DNA from: Jaltomata sinuosa
Taxonomy: Eukaryota > Streptophyta > Magnoliopsida > Solanales > Solanaceae
Assembly (NCBI GenBank): GCA_003996215.1
Contig: QJPP01000818.1
Span: forward strand, 1 to 64,000
Direction: 5' to 3'
Length of the DNA stretch: 64,000 nt
Position 1 is the stretch's first letter, and every line of letters begins with the position of its first letter. The notes under the pieces are model-generated. The model was not told the DNA's origin. It ran no database searches and was given only the letters and a program-made list of their open reading frames with translations. Both the position numbers and the translations under genes were made by a program. Positions 35,171 through 45,932 of the stretch are shown here, piece after piece.

Positions 35171-36512
35171 TGATAAGTTTGTATTCTACCTAATTATTTA
35201 GCTTCTAATCTTATACCTTTGCTAGTATAAAGTGAATAAAAAGTGCAATTTTACACGAATTTCTTCTATTTTATAGGTTTATGTGCTTTAGAAGTGTTCA
35301 GGAAAGATTGGAGTGAAAACAAGTCAAAATGGAGCTAAAAGGAACTGTTGATCATTGGCACAATATTGCTCATCGTGATAGTAATCGTGGAGCCATGCGA
35401 CCGCGATGAACAAGGTCAGAGCTAAACCTACGCGACCGCGAAGTGAATCCACGGGAACACGTGGAAGGAAATTTCAGAGCCTCGCGATCGCGAAGGTCAC
35501 GCACGCGATCACGATGAAGGTTTCATCAACTGCGGGGCAGATTTGGAAATTCCCATTTTTGGAAACCCCAATTCACATAAAACTCTTCCCAGCCAATTAG
35601 GAACATATCTTTGGCTAATCCTTGGAACTTTTGGCAAGCTTGGAGAGCAAGTTCATCAACCAACACTATAGGAGTGAAGATTTGGATGCTATTTATTGTA
35701 GAATCTTTAGTTTTCATTCTTCAACTCTTGTTCTTAATTGCTATTTTATTGGTGTATTGTTGACTTGAGATTTTGGGTTTGTATTAGAGATAATACTTGT
35801 TGGGTTATTGAATTCATATATAGATTTTATTCTTGTTTGATTATTTGGGTCTATTGAATCCTCCATTGCTTGAATTTATAGTCAATGGTTGCAAACATTG
35901 ACTTAGCTTTCTAATTTGGGTTTTTTCTTGAGAGAGAAATTCTCGAATTCAGGGAGATTCACTAGTGGATACTTGGGAATCCACTTAGATTGGAGGCTAG
36001 ACATAGCTCTAATTGCAGAATCGCCCATTTAATGGTCCAAGCTAGAGATATGACAACCTCCCCAAGTTATTTGGCTGGTTTATTGCTTACTCTTGTTACT
36101 TCGAGGGAAAACACACGAGATATATGCTCGATTGGTCGAGAGATAGTTAGGCATACCTTTAGCCAAGACTACTAGGTGTCAACTGGGTGTAAGTCTTGTG
36201 AATTGAATTCCCACTCCCAATTCTCCCTTGTTATCCTTTCTTGGTGAAAGCAAGGTGAAAGCCATTGATCACTCTATCTTTTATTTGGTTTTTCTTTATC
36301 TTTTAGTTTTAGTCTAAACCCTCCCTTTTTGATATCTTTTCCCTTTTTGTTATTTGAACTTCAATAAGTTGCTTAGATTCTTTATTAGCTCGATCACGAC
36401 TACATTGTTCCCTTGGGTACGACCCTGACATCAGTTGGGAGTTTATAAATTTTGTTTTGGCTACGCGATCACCGTGACCTCCTAATTTTAGAGGACAATT
36501 TGAGAGTTATCA
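35171..36512 (+). repeat. 5' LTR of the Athila-like derivative
   Basis: TGATAAG...GAGTTATCA, 1342 bp. A GC-rich palindrome array at ~35365-35525 includes GCGATCGC at 35484-35491 within TCGCGATCGCGA. The array is followed by CACATAAAACTC, a weak TATA candidate at ~35576. No gene is seen. Confidence 0.85.
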
Positions 36513-36516
36513 AAAA

Positions 36517-36534
36517 TGGCACCATTGTCGGGCA
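36517..36534 (+). other. Primer-binding site (tRNA-Asp type), decayed at CpG
   Basis: TGGCACCATTGTCGGGCA resembles TGGCGCCGTTGCCGGGGA, the complement of the plant tRNA-Asp 3' end used by Athila-type elements. Most differences are CG to CA/TG changes. It lies 4 bp after the LTR end. Confidence 0.75.
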
Positions 36535-37400
36535 ATTTGGCGTATTGAGTTAGTTTAGAATTTGAGTTTACTTATTCTAGTTCAATTTTTGTGAATAATT
36601 GTTTTTCTTTCGTTTAGTTTTAGTTTGTTTATGGCATCATGGCTTATTTGAATTTAAGAAATGGTGATGGTTGCATTCCAATATCTATTCCTGACTATTG
36701 TTTTTATTGTGGAGGACCCCACCTTGGACGAAGGTGTAGAATTGGCCCAGGGAGAGGAAGGTTTCTCCTTCTCATTCATATGACAGGCACAATTTCTATT
36801 TGTGTGGTGGTCATGATGGACATTGGAGCGATTGCCCAATAATGAGCGTCCCCCTCCCCCTTCTTGTGCAAACAATGTTGCTAGTGGTTCTTGTGACCTT
36901 GACATAGACCATGAATTCACAAATGAATAAGGCATATACGGTAAGCTCCAAACCCTGTTGGCATCGTTAGAAACCCAAGAGAAGGGTGTGCAATCTATAA
37001 AGTAATGCTTTATGGACGCAAGGGCGAAAGAAGAGTAAAACACAAGGGAGGATCATAAATTGAAGGTGGTGTTGCAACCAACCACCACATTTGTGGGTCA
37101 TGATGTCATAGCATCTCTAAGTGAGGATGTTATGAATGAGGCAAGCTTGAAAGTGGAGACGCCCAAATCCAACTTCAACCTTTGTTCGACCATAAGTTTG
37201 ATTCAATGGACGAAAGTCAAAGTAATCAAGCTTTTGGATGACCTTGGAAAGAGGGTGGATGAAGGTCTATCCAATTTTGAGTTTGCCATGGAACAAAGAC
37301 AAAGCGTCCTTCCTCACTTGAAGGCTAAAAAGTATGATATGCGGAATCAAGAGAATGGCCTTCTCATGCTCAAACCTTCACCCCGGGAGTGCCACTAAAA
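36535..37400 (+). pseudogene. gag: gag remnant with zinc-knuckle-like motifs
   Basis: After a short leader, an open piece from 36639 gives a CFYCGGPHLGRRC motif (CX2CX3HX4C). About 80 bp on, in another frame, comes a second knuckle-like LCGGHDGHWSDC lacking its first Cys. The open piece 37060-37398 (LQPTTTFVGHDVIASLSEDV.., HLKAKKYDMRNQENGLL) has no domain I recognise. The hairpin stands at 37498, so at least 4 kb of pol are deleted between. Call rests on position and knuckle motifs. Confidence 0.5.
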
Positions 37401-37497
37401 ATTCAATTCATGTCTGGGTCGAAGGTTCAAATCTTCCAAGTGGAAATCTCGAGGGTGAGGTAGCTGGCATCGCGCCGCGACATTAAATTGTGCGCTT

Positions 37498-37515
37498 GAT
37501 GGGAGGCAACCCATC
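37498..37515 (+). ncRNA. Putative post-integrase RNA hairpin, copy 3
   Basis: GATGGG-AGGCAA-CCCATC, a perfect 6 bp stem. Compared with copies 1 and 2, two base pairs of the stem are swapped on both sides while the loop AGGCAA is unchanged. It is preceded by GCCGCGACATTAAA. Confidence 0.65.
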
Positions 37516-39574
37516 ATTTTTATGCTTTACTTCACTATTTGTTTCTTTTTGATGTTTTCTAGGTGCCCATGGAAATGAGAAGAGGAACCAAGTGTTGAGA
37601 AGCACCAAAAATATCTCTGAAAAATAAGCTTTTCACACCTGGAAGAGTGCCAGTTCTTCCATTGGGTTGCTAATTGCAACTCATCAGGTATAAACACCAA
37701 CCCTTCTCATTAAGGTGCCTTTGTCAGGCTTGTTGTGTTTGGTTTTATGCCCCTATCGGGCTTTGGTGTTATTGTGGAAGAAGTTGATGGTCTAGCATTT
37801 TAGTTTTCTTTACTTTTTTAGCTTCTTTAATTATTCGGTAGTTGAGATGTGGTTGTTGTGGGCCAGAGGAAGTGTGAGTACCCGTTAGGCTAGATGGAAC
37901 TTGCCTGAGCTAGAGGATATTGAACCGCACAAACCAATGTAAGAACCGCATGAGCTTCGCACATGCCTACTGACTGGCCTGTGCGTTGCACGTGTGACAC
38001 ACACTTCGCCTTATGCGAATCGCATGAACCCAAAGATTGTTGGTGTTGTGTTGAGTCACCTTGTGTAGCCATGATGATTTAGATAGATGAATTGGCCTAA
38101 TGATAGACTGAGTGACGACATTCTTAAGGGCAAATCATCATCTTTTGAGGTTTTGGTTGCAAATTGACTTGTTTGTTACCAATGAAGTAGTCCTGCATGC
38201 TAAGTGAAATAGGCATACCCTTCCAAATAGTTTTGTGAAACATGCATGGCGAAGAGTGATTTTGTGACAACTCTTTTAATCTTTTTTTGACTATTGACTC
38301 ATTAGTGGTGATAATGTAGAATAGCTCATCTTTGTTCTTGTTTAGGAAGTTAAAAATTGATCCTTCTTGAATGATTCGCATGCCATTTGTGGTGAGGTTT
38401 AGTTGAATAATTCTTGTGCATGTGTGTCGTCTAGAACTTGTGCCGAATGTGATTCAAGGCGAAATTCTAGGTGTAACCGAACTTGGAAGATGACCTTAGG
38501 CCCTTTTTGATAGCCACTTCTCCCAAATGACTTCCCAATGACATCAAATCCTAGTGAACCCCTTTGAGCTTCTGACCATCCTTTGGCACCTTGTAACACC
38601 TTGACCTTTTTGGAACCTTTATTTTGGCACCCATCCTCCCTAATAGCTTGAAAATTAAAAGCAGGCTAAAAGCCTAAGTATGGGAGGGAAACGAAATATA
38701 ACATAGGCAAATGCCTAAGTTTGGGGGTGCATGTGATTAAATGAGGAGAAGAAAAGAAGTGCACTTCAAATGCAAGGTAGCACCTTGATTCCAAATTGAA
38801 AATTTCTCCAAAAGATCAATCCAATGAGAAAAATGAAAAGGAAAAATAGGTGCTACCCAGTGAAGGTCATATAAGGAGTTGAATGATTATGGGTTAAAAA
38901 GGAGAATCTTGGGTTGTGTGAGGGAGAAATAAGGTGAAGTTGAAATTGAAAATGTGAGCGGTGTTCGAAATGAGAGAAAAAAGCATTAGGGAGGTGTAGT
39001 CACTTGAACAAATGATATCATCACCTTAACCCTAGCCAACATCATAAACAGTAAGTCTTTGGTGATTCCGAGCTTGGCTACCCTACATTAGTGGCGATCT
39101 ACATGAAAGGCAAGTCTATGGTTCGACATGTGTGCACTTGAATTTCTTTGTGAGTGTGAGTGTTTGTGTTTGTCCCTTGTGATTGTTCTTTGTACATAAT
39201 GTGTTTTTCGGACTTTCGTTCTTGTGAGGGCATGTGAATTAGGATAGTTGGTGACATTGATAAACTCCAAAAATGGGTCAAATGAGCATGTTTTGGTAAG
39301 CTAGTAATTTGAGTTACATCACGAGGATTGGTTGTTATCACTTGATTGTTCTAAGTGTTCCATCGCATCATTGAATTCTATTTTGAAATGAGGGGAATGC
39401 TTAGAGTAAATTATCATGTGGCTGACTAATCTTTAGTACCAACCGAAGCCATGCTTGGTGCTTGAAATGGGATTACTTGGCTTGTGGTATTGTCATTTGC
39501 ACTTGTGTTGTATGCCTCTTGAGTTAGAACTTTTAAGTTACTTGAGGATAAGCAATAGTTCAAGTTTGGGGGTT
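37516..39574 (+). mobile_element. Athila-like 3' untranslated region and polypurine tract, copy 3
   Basis: No gene seen. A TGCGA/TCGCA-rich block at 37910-38045 includes ATGCGAATCGCAT (38013-38025). The landmarks TTAGGCCCTTTT and CCATCCTCCCTAATAGC recur. It ends in AAGTTTGGGGGTT (39562-39574), the PPT that primes plus-strand DNA. Confidence 0.7.
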
Positions 39575-40915
39575 TGATAAGTTGGTATTCTACCTACTTA
39601 TTCAGCTTCTAATCTTATACCTTTGGTAATATAAAGTGGATAAAAAGTGCAATTTGACACGAATTTCTTCTATTTTACAGGTTTATGTGCTTTAGAAGTG
39701 TTCGAGAAAGATTAGAGTGAAAACAAGTCAAAATGGAGCTAAAAGGAACTGCTGATCACTGGTATAATATTGCTCATCGCGATCGCGATCGTGGAGCCAC
39801 GCGACCACGATACACATGGTCAGAACTAAACCTACGAGACCGCAAAGTGAATCCATGCGACTGCGTGGAAGTAAATGTCAGATCCTCGGGATCGCGAAGG
39901 TCACGAACGTGATCGCTATGAAGGTTTCATCATCTGCAGGGTAGATTTGGAAATTCCTATTTTTGGAAACCCCAATTCACATAAAACTCTTCCCAGCCGA
40001 TTGGGATCATATCTTTGGCTAATCCTTGGAACTTTTGGCAAGCTTGCAGAGCAAGTTCATCAACCAACATCATAGGAGTGAAGATTTGGATGCTCTTTAT
40101 TGTAAAATCTTTAGTTTACATTCTTCAACTCTTGTTCTTAATTGTTATTTTATTGGTATATTGTTGACTTGAGATTTTGGGTTTGTATTAGAGATAATAC
40201 TTGTTGGGTTATTGAATTCATATATAGATTTTGTTCTTGTTTGATTATTCGGGTCTATTGAATCCTCCATTGCTTGAATTTATAGTCAATGGTTGCAAAC
40301 ATTGACTTAGCTTTCTAATTTGGTTTTTTTGCTCGAGAGAGAAATTCTCGAATTCGGGGAGATTCACTAGGAGTACTTGGGAATCCACTTAGATTGGAGG
40401 CTAGACATAGCTCCAATCGCGGAATCTCCTATTTAAGTATCCGAGCTAGAGATAGGACGACCTTCCCAAGTTATTTGGCTGGTTTATTGCTTACTCATGT
40501 TAGTCAAGAGAAAACACACGAGATATATGCTCGATTGGTCGAGAGACAGTTGGGCATACCTTTACCTAGACTACCTAGATGTCAACTGGGTGCAAGTCTT
40601 GTGAATTGAATTCCCACTCCCAATTCTCCCTTGTTATCCTTGCTTGGTGAAAGCAAGGTGAAATCCATTGATCACTCTATCTTTTATTTGGTTTTTCTTT
40701 ATCTTCTAGTTTTAGTCTAAAACCCCTATTTTTGATATCTTTTCCCTTTTTGTTATTTGAACTTTAATAAGTTGCTTAGATTATTTATTAGCTCGATTGC
40801 GACTACATAGTTCCCTTGGGTACGACCCCCATATCCGTTGGGATTTTATAAATTTTGTTTTGACTACGCGATCGCTGTGAACTCCGAATTGGAGAGCATG
40901 ATTTGAGCGTTATCA
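39575..40915 (+). repeat. 3' LTR of the Athila-like derivative
   Basis: TGATAAG...GCGTTATCA, 1341 bp, clearly the twin of 35171-36512. Differences concentrate in the GC-rich array (39772-39925), which here has GCGATCGC at 39779-39786. No gene inside; the 66-codon frame at 39875 is array sequence. Confidence 0.85.
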
Positions 40916-42420
40916 TAGCGGAGAAGCAAGAGATGTTTTGACAGCTCCATAAGCTAGCTAGTTTGGTGCTTAGATTATTAGAATATGATGATGTTGTTGT
41001 CATAGATCAGGAAACAACCATATCATCTCTAGTTGTGGAGGTGAAAGCATGACAATATAAGGATCCCAGCTTAGAGCAGTTCAGAGGAAAGGCTCAGCAA
41101 TGGGAGTCTTTAGCCTTGGATATTGCAGGAGATGGAATCTTCATATTCAAAGATCATTTATGTGTTTCAGATGTTGCAAGGCTTTGGAAATAGGTTATGG
41201 AAGAGGAACACCATTCTTGTTACTCTATTCACCAAGGACCCACAAAAATATATTATGATATTAAGGAGATTTATTGGTGTTTGGGATGAAGAGAGACATA
41301 GCTAATTTGATGGCATACTACCTAAATAGTCAGCAGGTAGAGGTCAAGTGTCAAAAACCTAGTGGGCTGACTTAGAAGATAGTTATTCCTTTGTGGAAGT
41401 AGAAGGTAGTAAATATTGATTTTTTCACAAGTTTACCTTGTTCGCGATGTAAGTTTGATTCTATTTGGGTGATTGTTGAAAGGTTGATCAAATTAGCCAA
41501 TTTTGTGCAAGTCAAGGCCACATTCTAAGTTGAAGAGTATGTCTGACTGTACATTAGAAAAATAGTCAAACATCATGGTGTCCCAATATCAGTTATTTCA
41601 GATAGAGGGGCATGGTTTACAACATTTCTAAAGATCCTTCTAGAAGGGTTTGCGGACTTAGTTTAAGCTTAGTTCAACTTTTCATTCTTAGTCCGATCGC
41701 CAAGTTAAACATATGATCTAGATGCTCAAAGATATATTACGAGCATGTGTGCTAGATTTCAGAGGGTCTTATAATGATCACTTACAACTTATTAAATTTG
41801 GTTATTATAATAGTAGTCATTCAAGCATTGGTATGGCACCATACAAGACTTTATGTGGGCAAAAAATGTCAATCCCTTCTTAGTTGGTTTGAGGTTTGTG
41901 AGTTAGGGTTTCTTGGACTTGACATAATACAACAGGTCGTGCAAAAGGTTAAACTGATCAGAGAGCAGTCGTTGATAGCTCAAAGCCGCCAGAAATCATA
42001 TTTAGATGTTAGGCAATGGGACTTAGAGTTCAATATTAACAATTGGGTCTTTCTTATTATTTTACCAATGAAAGGAGTTATGCAATTTGGTAGGAAGGGG
42101 AAAGCTAATCCCTTTATATACAGAGTTGCTTTCCAGCTAGAGTTTCCTCCAGAATTAGAGGCAGTGCACCCAGTCTTTCATGATTCTATGTTACAAAAGT
42201 GTATCCGAGATCCAACACATATAGTATCGACAATAGATGTTTAGATTTCAGAGGAACTATCTTATGAAGAAGTCACTGCATCAATAATAGACCTCCAGAT
42301 TAAGAGATAATAGAAAATGGATATAGCATCAGTGAAAGTGTTATAGAGGAACTAAAATATCAAGGAGATGATGTGGAAAGCCGAAAAGGGCATGAAATTG
42401 AGATATCCCCACTTGTTCAC
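40916..42420 (+). pseudogene. Chromovirus pol remnant: RNase H-INT linker, integrase, chromodomain
   Basis: Heavily broken. Recognisable pieces: EVKA.QYKDPSLEQF, GDGIFIFKDHLCVSDVARL, EEHHSCYSIHQGPTKIYYDIKEIYW (zinc domain), SIGMAPYKTLCGQKMSIPS, LDVRQWDLEFNINNWVFLIILPMKGVMQFGRKGKANPF, LEAVHPVFHDSMLQKCIRDPTHIV, and a chromodomain ending EEMMWKAEKGMKLRYPHLF-like. The longest open piece is 41774-42244. A different chromovirus family from element A. Its left end abuts the Athila LTR at 40915. Confidence 0.8.
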
Positions 42421-42560
42421 TCCTCCAGATGATGTTCAGAATAGATATATAGTAGACCTACATTTTAGTACTTGAGGTACATTACTTTGGTATTTTATAA
42501 GTTCTTGTGATGTCATGTACATTATTTTCATTTGAGGACGAATGTCCCTAGGGGGGAGGA
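42421..42560 (+). other. 3' spacer and polypurine tract of the chromovirus remnant
   Basis: ATTTGAGGACGAATGTCCCTA is followed by GGGGGGAGGA (42551-42560), a classic PPT just before the LTR start. Confidence 0.75.
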
Positions 42561-44140
42561 TTTAACACCCCCCGTCCATTCGAACATTGGATTAACTCGT
42601 ACTTTTGGGGTAAGACTAAGAGTTATTAATATGTAGGAAGGATGTGTTATAAAGTATTTAAATTTTACAATATTCGTATGTTAAATTTTGAAATCAAGCA
42701 AGTTTCAAAATAAAAGTCGGGGAAAGTTATTTTAAATTCTGTTAAGAAATTCTATGAAAATTTGGGTGAAATGTCTCAAAGAGTATATACTAATATATGA
42801 AAATTTAGAAGGCCCCCAATCCACCAAATCAAAGGTCTACGAGTCTAGTTTCCAATGCACTAAACTTCTTATTTATACGACTTCATAATAGAGAGATATT
42901 CACGTTTTTATAAGATTGCATAAGCAGGCACGTCAAGATGGGGCCTCTAGACCCAAGTCGGTTTAGCTTTATATAAGCTGATTTCTCTTCATTTTAACTT
43001 ACATATTTAACCCAAAAACAATTGAAAATCAGAGGAAAAGCCCTTAAATACTCCATGGACCTTGATGCTTTCAATTTGGATGTTTAACGGAAGTTGCTCT
43101 ACGTAGCGAGCTCGTCATTATTGTATAATTTTCCCATCAATTTCATGGTGTATCTCCATGGGTGTTGTGTCAGTGAGCTAGCAGGTGTGTTCTAAGTATT
43201 CGGTAGTAGCTATGGAGTATATTAGCAACATATGAATTCCGTGCATTTATCTATTTGTTAAATCGAGATTCTATGCTTCTAGTTATGAAAGGCTTTAGTT
43301 AACTATGACTTGTAGAAGTCTCTTGTTGAATTTGGATCCGTTTGTTGTTACTGTAAGGAGGAAGCTTGTTTAGATTTGGAATTCAGTTCCCTTTGTCAAG
43401 GAAAAGTTCCCCCTACGATCATCCTTCATAATTACATGTTCTAGTATCATTTTTACAGCTTTTCGAACCACAAAGTGGTTTTTTGGATATCGTGGCTTTG
43501 GACAACCCCTTTATCTTATTATGTTTAGTTATTATTGTTGTGTAGTATTGGTGGTAAGGTGATGGAGGAATTGGGAAGTTTGTGTGATTCTTATTGGATT
43601 CGCATATGATAGTTATTTGATTGAACAACGTGAAGTACACCTTGAAATAGTGCCTCAAGAGCTTGTCACTCCTTCGAGATGTGGTTAGCATGTTATTGTT
43701 AGAGTTAGCTGCTGTTTATTATTGTTAGCAGCCTAATTTTATTATTTGGACTTGGCTGGTCGCGAGTGTGACATTGATGCCTTATCGATTGGTTATGGCT
43801 CGTTCTTGCAACCTTGTTTATTCTCACATTTGTTGCATTACATTTGGTTGGTCAAGATTCATAGCAACACCTCTGGGGCTTTAGTTGAAAATTATGTTAA
43901 GGCTTCCTTTTCACTTTCTAGCATGACCTTTAAGGCCAAATCTTGTATAGCCTGTGTAACGTTGTTATTTGACTAGTGGCCTTATACTATTATGTTTTTC
44001 CCTACAATATGATATAGCTGCTATCAACAGCACACTATTCCTCACTTAGCAGCCTAGAAGGGCATGTTATGATTGTATTGAGGTCACCTATGATTATATG
44101 ATATTATTGTGTTATTTTTATCATCTTGCTACTGCCTATG
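42561..44140 (+). mobile_element. LTR of the chromovirus remnant (right end uncertain)
   Basis: Begins TTTAACACCCCCCGTCC, where TGTAACACCC would be usual, so the first TG is mutated. It contains the GTCTACGAGTCTAGTTTCC block also found at ~430 in the mosaic LTR, and a TATATAAGC box at ~42972. I find no clear CA end; sequence character changes near 44100-44160. No gene; the frames at 43419-43691 (-) and 43746-43976 (+) match nothing I know. Confidence 0.5.
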
Positions 44141-44379
44141 AGTTTGTTTTGGCCTTTTTTTTGCAAAAAGAGTCGATTCCAAAAATTGTAAGTCTTAACA
44201 CTATCATTTTAATGTTATCTTTGAGCCTTCATGCAATCCTTTCTTTCTAACCCTATCCAAAAGCCATGTTACAACCAAAAAAGACCTTCTGATCAATTTT
44301 TGAGATTGTCAAGGTTAAACATACTAAGATTATGTGATTTTTGCACTATGAGTATTGCTTCCCTTCATCAACGTAAAGG

Positions 44380-44596
44380 AGAAAGATGAGAAAAATAAAA
44401 TATGAGAGAGTTTTATTGGTGAAAATACTCATAGGTACTGTAAGACGATAGTGAGTTTAGAGAAAGATGAAAATAAGAGTCTTATTGATGAAAATCTACA
44501 CGGGCGATGTAAGACAATAGTGAGTTGAGAGAAAAATAAAAATGAGAAAGGTTGGTTGGTGAAAAACCTTTGAGGCACCACTAACCGAATGTGAGA
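44380..44596 (+). repeat. Three tandem ~70-80 bp units
   Basis: Units begin GAGAAAGATGA(A/G) or similar at 44380, 44460 and 44527. They share TTATTG.TGAAAA and GTAAGACGATAGTGAGTT. On the + strand they read as repeated KTIVS...EK(D/N)ENKS-like peptides with stops between. They may be the remnant of a repetitive coding region. Confidence 0.65.
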
Positions 44597-45401
44597 CGTG
44601 GATTTTAATGCACAAGTTGGAAAATAGAAGCTCAACTTTAAAGCCTGAAAGTTTGAAAAGACTAAAATTTTAATTGGTTGGACAAATTCAGGCCGTCTGA
44701 TTCAAATACATATCATGATTATTAAGGATGGCTACAACATTCAAAGAAGCCTGTTCTTTCCTTTCGTTCCCGAAAGGGTCATCTCTTGTTAAATATCTTT
44801 ATTTTTCATTTTGTATAATGTTGTTTGTTTGATTTCTTTGAGTCAGTCTTTGTTAAAACAATCAAGAAATTATTTCAAAATTTGCTACCAAATTTTCAAT
44901 TTTACAAAGCACATTTTAGCCTATGCATAAAAAATGACATGAATCAAGGTACAACATGCACAAAGATCTGTTATAGTTGACAAGATATAAGGATACATAC
45001 AATGTCAAGGATCTCCACAGACACGTTTGTCAGTGCACTTAATTTGAAAAAGGTAAAAGAATACCACAAATTGGTCATGAATTCATGTGGCGCTGAATAG
45101 AGACTATTAGATGTGCAAATCATGGATAAAGGCACAAAGTCAATTGTGATTTCCTTCAAACAAGTTTCTCAAAAGAAAGTGATTATTTTGAGATTTCAGA
45201 AAGTCAAGTCACCAGGAAGCAAAGGTCACGAATCAATCACCTTTCTTAAAAATAATAAATCTTTATTTGTCGAAAAAGGTGCAATACAATAAAAGGAAAT
45301 CGTTTGCAATGGAAGAATACCATGAAAGGAAAGTTTCTCAGTTCTTCACCTTCTCTTCTAATTTTGACATGCAATCATGTTATTAATTTTTGCATTTTGA
45401 C

Positions 45402-45932
45402 CTTAGGAAACGAAAACCCTAGTGGTATGTTAGAGAACAAACACCCTATTTATTTATTTTTTTTCAGTAAAGGGAATAAACACCCTATATATTTTTTTGC
45501 AAAGATTACAAACACCCTAATGACATTTTCACCTTAGGGAACAAACACCCTAGTGGTATTTTAAGGAACAAGCATCCTATCTTTTTTCTGCAAAGGGAAC
45601 AAACACTCTAATTGCATTTTAACCTTAGGGAACAAACACCTTATAGGAAACAAATACCCTATCTTTTTTCAGAAAAGGGAACAAACACTCTAATTTAATT
45701 TTAACCTTAGGGAACAAACACTCTATTTTTTTCAGCAAAGAGAACAAACACACTAATTGCATTTTGACTTTAGGGAACAAATACCCTAGTGGTATTTTAG
45801 GGACAAACACCTTAATGGCATTTTCAGCTTGGGGAACAAACAGTCTAGTGGTATTTTATGAAACAAGCCCTCGAATTACATTTTGACCTTAAGGAATAAA
45901 TACCCTAGTGGCTTTTAGGGAACAAACACCCT
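45402..45932 (+). repeat. Minisatellite of GGGAACAAACACCCT with three spacer types
   Basis: About 18 copies of the 15-base core GGGAACAAACACCCT with few changes, spaced ~30 bp apart. The spacers fall into three classes: AGTGGTATTTTAG, ATCTTTTTTCAGCAAA and AATTGCATTTTGACCTTAG. They alternate in varying order, giving an irregular higher-order structure. Confidence 0.8.

Larger units (their letters stand above)
35171..40915 (+). mobile_element. Athila-like deletion derivative bounded by two LTRs (5.75 kb)
   Basis: Two direct LTRs of 1342 and 1341 bp enclose 3.06 kb with PBS, a gag remnant, the post-integrase hairpin, the 3' untranslated region and a PPT, but no protease, RT, RNase H or integrase. 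The parts needed in cis for replication are kept while pol is gone, as expected for a non-autonomous element. The flanking 5 bp differ (GTCTA left, TAGCG right) and the two sides belong to different elements, so the outer junctions arose by recombination or loss of a flank. Confidence 0.75.

Noticed and set aside
36654..37043. 129-codon frame on the - strand
   Set aside because: It lies opposite the gag remnant with zinc-knuckle-like motifs on the + strand and has no domain; a shadow frame.
7605..39786. GCGATCGC octamers as cyanobacterial HIP1 or contamination
   Set aside because: All copies sit inside plant LTR arrays with plant retroelement flanks; the match to HIP1 is coincidental.
43419..43976. 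Possible host gene exons (90- and 76-codon frames)
   Set aside because: No recognisable domain, no splice structure, and they lie in or next to an LTR.
45402..45932. Telomere-like AAACCCTA words
   Set aside because: Only one exact AAACCCTA is present; the repeat core is ACAAACACCCT with ~30 bp periodicity, so this is not an interstitial telomere array.
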